64,000 bases of DNA from UBA3478 sp965662045 (lineage in GTDB: Bacteria > Bacteroidota > Bacteroidia > Flavobacteriales > Flavobacteriaceae), in NCBI GenBank assembly GCA_965662045.1, contig CBFIGE010000005.1, positions 1 to 64,000 of the forward strand. Reading direction: 5' to 3'. Within the stretch, counting starts at the first letter, position 1. Every line of letters starts with the position of its first letter. Below the pieces are notes generated by a model that made no database searches, had not been told where the DNA came from, and saw only the letters and a program-made list of their open reading frames with translations. Positions 1 to 8,044 of this stretch are shown here, piece after piece. Both the position numbers and the translations under genes were made by a program.

Positions 1-444
1 AATAAGTATACAAAGAATAAAATAGGCCTAACTATGGGTATTAACAACTTTGTAGAGGTATTTGACGAAAAATATTATCGTCATTTGAGTGGAGGTATTT
101 TGGAAGCTTTTGGTAAGTTATTCTTTAAAAATCTCAAGATATATCTCTATCCAATGCTTCATCCAGACACTAAAGAACTATTGACGAGTAATAACGTCAA
201 AGTACATCCTCGAATGAAAGAACTGTATAAGTTCTTTAAATACAATGGAAAGGTTATGGATATTATTGATTATGACCCTGATGTGCTTGATATTTATTCA
301 AGAGAAGTTCTGCGTATGATTATTGCCAACGAAGAGGGGTGGGAAGAATTACTCCCTGAAGGTATATCAGAAATTATCAAAGAAAAAGAACTTTTTAGAT
401 CGATTAAAGAATTACCGAATTCTAAAAAATTACTAAACGCTTAA
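1..444 (+). CDS. C-terminal end of an unidentified protein (5' truncated by window edge)
   Basis: The frame is open from the first base, so the methionine at base 34 is probably internal and the gene starts outside the window. About 147 residues are visible. They are mostly helical and charged, with a motif SREVLRMI followed by EEGWEELLPEG and a Lys/Glu-rich end; no signal peptide or membrane segment is seen. I have a weak memory of this C-terminal pattern in a roughly 480-residue flavobacterial protein carrying an adenylyltransferase label in databases, but nothing visible supports a catalytic role, so no function is assigned. Its TAA stop shares the palindrome TTAA (441-444) with the stop of the convergent peroxiredoxin gene. 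Confidence 0.75.
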   Translation, partial: NKYTKNKIGLTMGINNFVEVFDEKYYRHLSGGILEAFGKLFFKNLKIYLYPMLHPDTKELLTSNNVKVHPRMKELYKFFKYNGKVMDIIDYDPDVLDIYSREVLRMIIANEEGWEELLPEGISEIIKEKELFRSIKELPNSKKLLNA

Positions 445-905
445 GCATTTAGTAATTCCAGTAGTTGTAAACCGTGTGTTTTTGTAGAGACTTTGTTGAC
501 AACATGAGTGACTGTTGCATTCTCGTCTAATACAAAGGTAACCCGATGAATGCCATCGTACTCTTTCCCCATGAATTTTTTTGGTCCCCAAACGCCAAAA
601 GCATTAATAACTTCGTGTTGTTCATCTGCCAGTAGATCAAAAGAAAACTCGTACTTATCTCTGAAGTTTGTTTGCCTCTTTGGGCTGTCAGCGCTAACTC
701 CGAGAAGTGTATAACCTAAGCTTTTCAATTCATCAAAATGATCTCTTAGACTACAGGCCTCTGCAGTACAACCAGGGGTACTAGCTTTAGGATAGAAGAA
801 TACAATTAACTTTTGACCATTAAAATCACTTAATCTTACTTCTTTTCCTTCTTGATTAAGAGTGTTAAATTCTTTTATCTGCTCCCCTACTTTACTTATA
901 TTCAT
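441..905 (-). CDS. bcp: Thioredoxin-dependent thiol peroxidase (BCP/PrxQ-type peroxiredoxin)
   Basis: Reduces hydrogen peroxide and organic hydroperoxides in the cytoplasm, using thioredoxin as electron donor. The 154-residue product is of normal family length. It shows the PrxQ active site, YPKASTPGCTAEAC, with peroxidatic Cys46 and a second Cys51 five residues later, the spacing of the atypical two-cysteine BCP subgroup. The GVSADSPKRQ stretch that follows the third strand is also typical. The ATG at 905 was chosen over upstream in-frame starts because family homology begins there and a longer form would run into the divergent nth gene. nth starts 30 bp away on the other strand, so the two probably share a promoter region. 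Confidence 0.95.
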   Translation of the reverse strand: MNISKVGEQIKEFNTLNQEGKEVRLSDFNGQKLIVFFYPKASTPGCTAEACSLRDHFDELKSLGYTLLGVSADSPKRQTNFRDKYEFSFDLLADEQHEVINAFGVWGPKKFMGKEYDGIHRVTFVLDENATVTHVVNKVSTKTHGLQLLELLNA

Positions 906-935
906 GGTGTTTTTTTTTTGTAAAAGTACTAGGTT

Positions 936-1589
936 ATGACCAAAAATGAAAAAGTTAAATTTTGTATCGAACAACTTGAATTTCTTTATCCCGAAATACC
1001 TATTCCTCTTGATCACAAAGACCCCTACACCTTATTAATCGCTGTTTTAATGTCTGCTCAGAGCACAGATGTTAGAGTGAATCAAATTACTCCTTTGTTA
1101 TTTGAAAAAGCTGATAACCCTTACGATATGGTTAAATTAAGTGTGGATGAAATTCGCAGTATAATTAAACCTGTAGGCCTATCTCCAATGAAATCTAAAG
1201 GTATACATGGCTTATCTCAAATATTAATTGACAAGCACGATGGTGAGGTGCCGCAAAATTTGGAAGAGCTCGAAGAATTACCCGCAGTAGGACATAAAAC
1301 TGCTTCAGTCGTAATTTCACAAGCCTTTGGGATTCCTGCATTTCCTGTCGACACACATATTCATCGTTTAATGTATAGATGGGGGTTTTCCACTGGTAAA
1401 AATGTGGTACAAACTGAAAGAGATGCTAAACGTTTATTTCCGAAGCATAAATGGAACGATTTACACCTTCAAATCATATGGTATGGTCGAGAGTATTCAC
1501 CAGCTAGGGGTTGGAAATTAGATAAGGATATTATCACTCGTACTATAGGACGAAAATCTGTTATCAATAATTATCAAAAAAAGAATTAA
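936..1589 (+). CDS. nth: Endonuclease III family DNA glycosylase lacking the 4Fe-4S cluster
   Basis: Base-excision repair glycosylase/AP lyase that removes oxidised pyrimidines. The 217-residue protein has the helix-hairpin-helix LPAVGHKTASVV with catalytic Lys121 and the downstream FPVDTHIHRL with catalytic Asp139, so both active-site residues are intact. The C-terminal loop that in E. coli Nth carries four cluster-binding cysteines (C-X6-C-X2-C-X5-C) has no cysteine at all here: after WYGREYSPARGW the chain continues with charged residues to the end. The length and flow of the tail argue against a frameshift. I recall the same cysteine-free tail in other flavobacterial Nth proteins, so this is probably a lineage trait. 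The gene ends 2 bp before the stop of a small convergent gene. Confidence 0.93.
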   Translation: MTKNEKVKFCIEQLEFLYPEIPIPLDHKDPYTLLIAVLMSAQSTDVRVNQITPLLFEKADNPYDMVKLSVDEIRSIIKPVGLSPMKSKGIHGLSQILIDKHDGEVPQNLEELEELPAVGHKTASVVISQAFGIPAFPVDTHIHRLMYRWGFSTGKNVVQTERDAKRLFPKHKWNDLHLQIIWYGREYSPARGWKLDKDIITRTIGRKSVINNYQKKN

Positions 1590-1591
1590 CT

Positions 1592-1738
1592 CTAATTCTG
1601 AAATTGTTGATACACACCCAAATTTGTTTTTGTACAACGCAAGGCTTTTGAATAATTTAAAATGAAATCGATACTTTGACGTTTTACTTTAAATGTAGTG
1701 GTGAAATGATCTTCTTTTTGGTGTTCAATAGTGTTCAT
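1592..1738 (-). CDS. Small conserved-looking protein of 48 residues downstream of the sigma factor gene
   Basis: A complete ATG-to-TAG frame reading MNTIEHQKEDHFTTTFKVKR... and ending ...GVYQQFQN. It lies 65 bp after the sigma factor stop on the same strand and fills the space up to nth almost exactly (2 bp gap), as a real gene would in this compact genome. The middle section, RQSIDFILNYSKALR, would form an amphipathic helix. There is no signal peptide or membrane segment. I cannot name a family. Being co-directional with an ECF sigma gene, it could be a small regulator or simply part of the same transcript. The alternative is chance: 48 codons is short, but composition and placement look coding. 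Confidence 0.55.
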   Translation of the reverse strand: MNTIEHQKEDHFTTTFKVKRQSIDFILNYSKALRCTKTNLGVYQQFQN

Positions 1739-1803
1739 ACAGAAAATGTTCAGCTATAAAAACGAAAGTATTGGGTTTTTATTGTATCAATTTTATTAAT
1801 AAA

Positions 1804-2388
1804 TTATAAAGTAGTCATTACTAGTTTATGCTTTTCAATCATTTTGCGGAGATTGATAAGTGCGTATCGCATTCTACCTAAAGCAGTATTTATACTCACA
1901 TTTGAAGTATCGGCAATCTCTTTGAAGCTCATGTCCTTGTACAACCTCATAATAATGACTTCTTTTTGATCGTCTGGTAACTCGTCAATCAGTACTCTAA
2001 GATCCATGTTAATTTGTTCCTTAATGAGTTCAGTTTCAATAGATGGGTCTTCATCTTTTATGATTTCGAAAATATCGAAATCTTCTCCAGTATTGTAGCT
2101 AGGCATTTTTTTGTTACTTCTAAAATGATCAATGACTAAATTATGAGCTATTCTCAATACCCAAGGAAGAAACTTTCCTTCCTCGTTGTACTTTCCTTTT
2201 TTTAGTGTATTAATGACTTTAATAAAAGTATCTTGAAAGATGTCTTCAGCCAATTCTTGATTTTGAATCTTATTAAAGATATAGCTGCTAATTCTGTCGG
2301 AGTGTCTGTGAATTAATATTTCCAAAGCTTTTTCATTACCACTGATGTACTCCTTTACTAAAATTGAATCTTCTGTTATCGTTTTCAT
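1804..2388 (-). CDS. RNA polymerase sigma factor, ECF (sigma-70 group IV)
   Basis: Directs RNA polymerase to a set of promoters, usually in response to an envelope or stress signal. Region 2 is seen at about residues 20-90 (DRISSYIF...ELAEDIFQDTFIKV, then the FLPWVLRIAHNLVIDHFR stretch). Region 4 is at about 130-185 (LPDDQKEVIIMRLYKDMSF then EIADTSNVSINTALGRMR, the helix-turn-helix). The 194-residue length is normal. An upstream in-frame GTG exists at 2394, but the ATG at 2388 starts at the usual position. No anti-sigma (FecR-type or zinc-finger) gene is adjacent; instead a 48-residue gene follows. A -7-like box lies 47 bp upstream of the start. Confidence 0.95.
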   Translation of the reverse strand: MKTITEDSILVKEYISGNEKALEILIHRHSDRISSYIFNKIQNQELAEDIFQDTFIKVINTLKKGKYNEEGKFLPWVLRIAHNLVIDHFRSNKKMPSYNTGEDFDIFEIIKDEDPSIETELIKEQINMDLRVLIDELPDDQKEVIIMRLYKDMSFKEIADTSNVSINTALGRMRYALINLRKMIEKHKLVMTTL

Positions 2389-2434
2389 AATCACGTTTTA
2401 AATTGTTGTTGTTGTTGGTTATTTATTACGTGAC

Positions 2435-2442
2435 CAAATCTA
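2435..2442 (-). promoter_or_regulatory. Candidate -7 promoter box for the ECF sigma factor gene
   Basis: On the minus strand the bases read TAGATTTG, matching the Bacteroidota -7 consensus TAnnTTTG. The box would give a leader of about 40 nt before the ATG at 2388. I find no TTG at the expected -33 position, so this is only a partial match. Confidence 0.35.
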
Positions 2443-2556
2443 TCTGAAGCCTCTACTGATTAGAAAAGTATGTTGTGAGTGAATGGAATTTTGATGTTAA
2501 CTTGCAGAAAATTGTTATGAACGGTCTTAATAGGCCTAAGAAACGTCTTAATATTA

Positions 2557-5322
2557 ATGAGTAAATCTGATATCGAGATTAAAGGTGCAGGCATGCACAA
2601 TCTCAAAGAATTAGATGTAACGATTAAGAGAAACAAACTTTCCGTCATCACCGGTGTATCTGGTTCTGGTAAGTCAAGTCTTGCTTTCGATACTTTATAT
2701 GCAGAAGGTCAACGACGATATGTTGAAAGCTTGTCCTCTTATGCGCGACAGTTTTTGGGTAAACTTGATAAACCTAAATTTGACTCTATAAACGGTATTG
2801 CTCCGGCTATCGCCATAGAACAAAAAGTTAACTCTTCAAATCCAAGATCTACTGTAGGAACGGTTACAGAGGTGTATGAGTATTTAAAATTACTCTATGC
2901 TCGCATTGGAAAAACGTACGACCCCTCGAGTGGTGAACTCATTAAAAGACATACTACTACCGATATTGTTAATCGTGTTATACAATTGGCCGAAGGAAGT
3001 AAATGTCTTTTATTATCCCCTATTGTTGTTTCTAATGAGAAAGAACCTAATAAGGTTTTAGCCCTTTTGGCAAAGCAGGGTTTCGCAAGAATATATAAAG
3101 ACGGTGCTGTAGAGCGAATAGACAAACTAGAAAACTTTAACACCTTTAAGTTTGATCTTGTAGTTGATAGAGTTATTGTAAAACTAAACGATGAGGCTTT
3201 TTTAAATCGTCTATCTTCAGCAATAGATGATGCCTTTTATCAAGGAAAAGGAATCATAAAACTGCTGCAACTTGAAAATGATACAACCGAGTTGTTTTCA
3301 TCTAAATTTGAACTAAATGGTAGAACATATTTAGAACCTAATATTCATCTTTTTAGTTTTAATAATCCTTTCGGTGCTTGCCCTAAGTGTGGAGGGTATG
3401 GAGACATTTTAGGTATTGATCCTGAATTAGTTATTCCTGACAGCAGTAAATCTATATATCAGGGAGCCATAGCGCCATGGAAAGGAGAAAAATTTTCCTG
3501 GTATAAAGAGCAGCTAATAGCAACTAGTAGCAAGCACAAGCTTCCCATTCACAAGCCTTGGTTCGAGTTAAGTGCTGCTCAAAAACAGAAAGTTTGGAAT
3601 GGTACTAGAGAATTTATAGGTATTCATCCATTTTTTGAAGAACTAGAATCTCAAAACTATAAGATTCAAAATCGAGTATTAATTTCCCGTTATAGGGGCA
3701 AATCGATTTGCAGTTCATGTCAAGGAACCAGACTTCGTGAAGACGCGAGTTTCGTTAAAATAAATACTTACGCAATAACTGATTTAGTTAACCTACCAAT
3801 TTCAGCATTACACGATTTATTTTCTTCCTTTGAATTTAATGATTATGAGAGAAAGGTTGCAGAGCGCTTGATATATGAGATACAATCTCGTTTGTCCTTT
3901 CTTGTGAAAATTGGTCTTGGATATCTAACGCTTAATAGAAAGTCAAATACTTTGTCTGGAGGAGAGACGCAACGCATAAATATTGCAACTTCATTGGGAA
4001 GCAGTTTGGTTGGATCAATGTATATTCTCGATGAGCCAAGTATTGGTCTGCACAGCAAAGATTCAGAGCAACTGATTCAAATATTGTGCGAGTTAAGAGA
4101 TTTGGGCAATACTGTTATTGTTGTTGAACACGATGAGGACATCATGAAGGCTGCGGACGAAATCATTGATATTGGTCCAAAAGCAGGACGTTTAGGAGGA
4201 GAATTAGTGGCGCAAGATTCATTTGATGCTCTACGATCTTCTTCGAGTCTAACTGCCAAATATTTACATGGTATCGAGCATATTGAAATACCTAAAAGAC
4301 GAAGGGTGTCTAAACTAAAGATTGAGATCAGAGGTGCTCGTGCTAATAATTTAAAAAATATTGATGTTTCAATTCCTCTCGAATGCCTAAGTGTAATTAC
4401 CGGGGTTTCTGGTAGTGGTAAGAGTACGCTGGTACGAGACATTCTTTACCCTGCTCTGCACAAGCACATCTACGGTCATGGAGATAAACCCGGCGAATTT
4501 TCTGAACTCACAGGTGCCCTTTCTGAAATCAAACAAATTGAATTTGTTAATCAAAACCCAATTGGTAGGTCTTCTAGATCTAATCCAGTTACGTATTTAA
4601 AAATCTATGATGAAATCAGAGCTCTTTTTGCCAAGGAGAAAAGGAGCCAATTAAAAGGATACAAAGCCAAACACTTTTCTTTTAACGTAGACGGTGGTCG
4701 TTGTGAAAAATGTAAAGGAGATGGAGTCGTTACTATAGAAATGCAGTTCATGGCAGACGTTAATATTGTCTGTGATGTCTGCAAAGGAAAGCGTTTTAAG
4801 AAAGAAATTTTAGAAGTTAAATTTCATGAAAAAAATATAGCCGACGTTTTAGAATTAACCATTGACGAGGCCATTATTTTTTTCAATACCAATGGTGAAG
4901 ATAAAATAGCGGAAAAACTAATGCCTTTAGCCGCGGTTGGCATGGGTTATATATGTTTAGGTCAATCATCATCAACCTTATCTGGAGGAGAAGCACAACG
5001 CATTAAATTAGCTTATTTTTTATCAAAAGGAAATCACAAAGAACACTGCCTTTTTATTTTTGATGAACCCACTACAGGTCTTCATTTTGATGATATTAAG
5101 AAATTACTTTACGCTTTCAACCAACTTATCGAAAACGGACATTCTGTTTTAGTTATTGAACATCATTTAGATTTAATTAAATGTGCTGATTATATAATCG
5201 ACTTAGGACCAGAGGGAGGTGAACAAGGCGGAGAGGTAGTATGTTTTGGAACTCCTGAGAACATCTCAAAGAACAAACAATCCTATACTGCTCAGTACTT
5301 GGGAGCGAAATTAACGACCTAG
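2557..5322 (+). CDS. uvrA: Excinuclease ABC subunit A
   Basis: ATPase that scans DNA for bulky lesions with UvrB in nucleotide excision repair. The 921-residue protein has both ABC modules. Walker A motifs GVSGSGKS are at residues 33-40 and 616-624. Signature motifs LSGGETQR (about 467) and LSGGEAQR (about 808) are each followed by a Walker B DEP. Zinc-binding pairs are CPKCGG..., CSSCQG and CEKCKG...CDVCKG. The start matches the usual UvrA opening IKGAGMHNLKELDV. Length is slightly below E. coli UvrA (940), and flavobacteria often carry two uvrA copies, so this could be either paralogue. Its 3' end overlaps the convergent flippase gene by 12 bp. Confidence 0.97.
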   Translation: MSKSDIEIKGAGMHNLKELDVTIKRNKLSVITGVSGSGKSSLAFDTLYAEGQRRYVESLSSYARQFLGKLDKPKFDSINGIAPAIAIEQKVNSSNPRSTVGTVTEVYEYLKLLYARIGKTYDPSSGELIKRHTTTDIVNRVIQLAEGSKCLLLSPIVVSNEKEPNKVLALLAKQGFARIYKDGAVERIDKLENFNTFKFDLVVDRVIVKLNDEAFLNRLSSAIDDAFYQGKGIIKLLQLENDTTELFSSKFELNGRTYLEPNIHLFSFNNPFGACPKCGGYGDILGIDPELVIPDSSKSIYQGAIAPWKGEKFSWYKEQLIATSSKHKLPIHKPWFELSAAQKQKVWNGTREFIGIHPFFEELESQNYKIQNRVLISRYRGKSICSSCQGTRLREDASFVKINTYAITDLVNLPISALHDLFSSFEFNDYERKVAERLIYEIQSRLSFLVKIGLGYLTLNRKSNTLSGGETQRINIATSLGSSLVGSMYILDEPSIGLHSKDSEQLIQILCELRDLGNTVIVVEHDEDIMKAADEIIDIGPKAGRLGGELVAQDSFDALRSSSSLTAKYLHGIEHIEIPKRRRVSKLKIEIRGARANNLKNIDVSIPLECLSVITGVSGSGKSTLVRDILYPALHKHIYGHGDKPGEFSELTGALSEIKQIEFVNQNPIGRSSRSNPVTYLKIYDEIRALFAKEKRSQLKGYKAKHFSFNVDGGRCEKCKGDGVVTIEMQFMADVNIVCDVCKGKRFKKEILEVKFHEKNIADVLELTIDEAIIFFNTNGEDKIAEKLMPLAAVGMGYICLGQSSSTLSGGEAQRIKLAYFLSKGNHKEHCLFIFDEPTTGLHFDDIKKLLYAFNQLIENGHSVLVIEHHLDLIKCADYIIDLGPEGGEQGGEVVCFGTPENISKNKQSYTAQYLGAKLTT

Positions 5323-6765
5323 TAATGATTTAAGCACAGCCTGAAGACTAGAAACCCATTTGAGCTTGTAACATATGAGCAAAAAGATTACTGTTTGTAC
5401 AGTTAGCTTGAGCATTCCAGACCAAAAATCCAAAGCATTAAATAAACTGAGCGAAAACACCGCTGTTAAAATAAGGAGTACTGCAATAGATTTGAATAAA
5501 TTTAGACTGAAAGGATGTATTTGATGCTTGTTCCAAAGTAAAACGAGTTTAAACGTAAAAAATCCTAAAAGCGTTAGCGTAGTAGCAAGAGCAGCTCCAT
5601 TTATACCGTAAACAGGGATGACGCTCACATTTAAACAAACACCGAGTATTCCAAAAAATAAAGCTCCTGTTAAAAAGGAGGTATATGAATTTGAGAATAT
5701 TAAAACTGCATTTCCAATACCAATGATTGCCTCAAGTAGTCTTGTGAATCCAATCAGTAAAACGACAAAATAAAGACCTTGGTAGGTATTGGGTAAAAAG
5801 GATAAAATTAAAGGCATATTCGTTAGCAATACAAAGAAAATAAACCCACTTATTAGGACTAGATGAAAACTACTCATTTTAATAAAATCATATAAAGCTT
5901 TTTTGTTTTTGTGCTTCAAATAATCCACAGTCACCGTATTGGTTATATGTTGCATCGATCTATACGGAATAGCGATTACAGTGGCTATGTAAACACCCAC
6001 AGCATATACGGCTACCTGACTAACCTCTAGATAACGTCCAATCATGAACTTGTCTAGTTCTAGAAAAACAACTGTTGAAAATGCGCCGAAAATTACTAAC
6101 AAGCTGTACTTTATAATATCATTTTCAAACGGAATCCATCCCTTGGCAAAACGAATTTTAATTTTCATTTTTTGAAAATATACAAGCATTAGAAAAACTC
6201 GAAGTATATAGATGGTACAAATAATGACAATAATAGTGGTCAACGAAAAATTCACATACAAATGAGTTAACAATAGTAGACTTATTCCAAGTCGAACAAA
6301 TAGTTCTTTTAAAAAGGTGCCAAAAATTGTTTTTAAATGTATTTTACTTATAGCGAAACATATTTCAAATACGGCCATAGCAAGTCCTAAAATCCAAATA
6401 AACACGGTCAATTCTTCTAACTCAGTGGTTGTGACCCCTATTAAAGACTTCAATACTTCTTGACCCAGGTAAAAAACAAGTCCGAGAAGGATAAGATAAA
6501 GGGTGTAGTATTGCAGAAGAATTTTATAAACCTTTTCATTTTCCTTAGAAGAATCTCTTTTGAGGTGTTTAATTAAAGTTTGCTGCACACCTCCGCTTAG
6601 AATTGGAGAGATAAGAGTAGAACTCGCCAACAAAAAAGCAATAACTCCGTATGAAGTTATATCGAGAAATTGTACAAAAAAGACCAACGTATTTAAAGCC
6701 CCAAAAACGAACCCTACTAGAGTCAAAAGACTATTGTACGTTGTTTGTCTGAATATGAACTGCAT
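5311..6765 (-). CDS. Wzx-like polysaccharide flippase (MATE/MVF superfamily)
   Basis: A 484-residue integral membrane protein with about 12-14 hydrophobic segments spread over its whole length, starting FIFRQTTYNSLLTLVGFVFG. This layout and the GYINGA-type motif seen near residue 380 (VIPVYGINGAALAT) are typical of lipid-linked oligosaccharide flippases, which move undecaprenyl-linked glycan units across the inner membrane. The gene is the last of a three-gene minus-strand unit and overlaps the upstream glycosyltransferase by 35 bp, indicating coupled expression and a shared surface-glycan role. The transported glycan cannot be told from sequence. Tail-to-tail 12-bp overlap with uvrA. Confidence 0.85.
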   Translation of the reverse strand: MQFIFRQTTYNSLLTLVGFVFGALNTLVFFVQFLDITSYGVIAFLLASSTLISPILSGGVQQTLIKHLKRDSSKENEKVYKILLQYYTLYLILLGLVFYLGQEVLKSLIGVTTTELEELTVFIWILGLAMAVFEICFAISKIHLKTIFGTFLKELFVRLGISLLLLTHLYVNFSLTTIIVIICTIYILRVFLMLVYFQKMKIKIRFAKGWIPFENDIIKYSLLVIFGAFSTVVFLELDKFMIGRYLEVSQVAVYAVGVYIATVIAIPYRSMQHITNTVTVDYLKHKNKKALYDFIKMSSFHLVLISGFIFFVLLTNMPLILSFLPNTYQGLYFVVLLIGFTRLLEAIIGIGNAVLIFSNSYTSFLTGALFFGILGVCLNVSVIPVYGINGAALATTLTLLGFFTFKLVLLWNKHQIHPFSLNLFKSIAVLLILTAVFSLSLFNALDFWSGMLKLTVQTVIFLLICYKLKWVSSLQAVLKSLLGR

Positions 6766-8044
6766 GATTTAAAATAATAGTCGCCAAATCTTGTGTCAAT
6801 TTCTTTCTGTGAAACTGTGCCGATTCATTTAACGCTAAATCTAAAGTATTGTTTTTGAATTGATCAAAAGCCTTTAAAAGAAAAGCCTTTAATTCATTTT
6901 TTTGCGAATAAGTAATATATGAGCCTGCCTTTAATGCTGTAATCAACTCACCTGCCGACCAATTCTCAGGGCCAAGCGCTAGAACAGGTCTGTTTACACC
7001 TATGTATTCGAAAAGCTTTCCAGGAATAATTTCGCTCGTTTTTTCACTATTTATTTCAATAAGTAATAATACTTGACTGCTTGACATGACCTCAATGGCG
7101 TTATCATGCGAAACATATCCATGAAAGTGAACAGTTGAATCTAATTTATAGTGTTTTATGATTTCTTTAAAGTTGCTTGCCTGTTTCCCATAAAAATGAA
7201 GTTCAAAACAAGAGTTGAAATCTTTGTTTTCATGACATAAATCTGACAAAACCTCCCACAATAAAAGGGGGTTACGATCACGAAGTAAACTACCGACGTA
7301 AGACATTTTAAACACCTCAGGATTTGGTTTAAGTCTTGGAATGTCAAAATCAAATCCATTAGTTATGAGATGTATAGGCTTGTCTGTTGACTTTTCGAAG
7401 TTAGATTTGGTTTTGGGACTGGTCACAATTAAATCATCACAAGAATTAAGCACTTGTTCTTCTAGTTTTTTATGTCTTTGTCTTGAACTTTTTGACAGCC
7501 TCAAATATTGATGATACGAAATTGTTGTCCATGGATCTCTAAAATCTGCAATCCATCTTAATGTTGTTTTATTTTTTAGCGCTTTACCAATAAGGTGAAT
7601 ACTGTGCGGAGGCCCTGTAGTAATTAAGGTGTCTATTTCGGGATTCTTCTTTAGGTAAGCCTCAATAGTTTTAACAACATTTTTTTTCCAATACTTACGT
7701 GCATCAGGAATGAATAAATTCCCTCTTAAATAAAGAAGTGCTTTTTCAAAAAAAGTGGGGTTGGAACTCAGCATCCCAGCAGACAATTGATTTGCTTTTT
7801 TTCTTGAAAAAAACTTAAAAATTTGGTTTGGCTCGAAAATAGGCACACGAATCACTTCTGGATTACTTTCTTTGGTCTTATCCCATTCATTGTCAATAAT
7901 AGGATAACCTGCATTTTCTGGAATTACTACAATAGGTTCAATATCAAATTGAGGAAGGTACTTGACAAACTTCAACCAACGTTGAACACCGGGTCCACCG
8001 GAGGGAGGCCAATAATAAGATACTATTAAAACTTTTTTCTTCAA
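6731..8044 (-). CDS. Glycosyltransferase, GT4-like (GT-B fold)
   Basis: Likely transfers a sugar to a growing surface glycan in the cytoplasm. The N-terminus KKVLIVSYYWPPSGGPGVQR is typical of flavobacterial GT4 enzymes, with the glycine-rich acceptor-side loop. The C-terminal half has IPGKLFEYIGVNRPVLALGP, the nucleotide-sugar binding region with a conserved Glu. The start is taken as TTG at 8044: it follows AAAGGAGAC, a good Shine-Dalgarno sequence that is rare in this phylum, and overlaps the upstream stop in TTGA. The 437-residue product then begins exactly at the homologous region. A longer form from TTG at 8116 would overlap the upstream gene by 76 bp and is unlikely. Confidence 0.88.
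   Translation of the reverse strand: MKKKVLIVSYYWPPSGGPGVQRWLKFVKYLPQFDIEPIVVIPENAGYPIIDNEWDKTKESNPEVIRVPIFEPNQIFKFFSRKKANQLSAGMLSSNPTFFEKALLYLRGNLFIPDARKYWKKNVVKTIEAYLKKNPEIDTLITTGPPHSIHLIGKALKNKTTLRWIADFRDPWTTISYHQYLRLSKSSRQRHKKLEEQVLNSCDDLIVTSPKTKSNFEKSTDKPIHLITNGFDFDIPRLKPNPEVFKMSYVGSLLRDRNPLLLWEVLSDLCHENKDFNSCFELHFYGKQASNFKEIIKHYKLDSTVHFHGYVSHDNAIEVMSSSQVLLLIEINSEKTSEIIPGKLFEYIGVNRPVLALGPENWSAGELITALKAGSYITYSQKNELKAFLLKAFDQFKNNTLDLALNESAQFHRKKLTQDLATIILNHAVHIQTNNVQ

Noticed and set aside
5311..5322. uvrA/flippase overlap as an assembly error
   Set aside because: Both frames end naturally and similar tail overlaps occur at six other places in the window.
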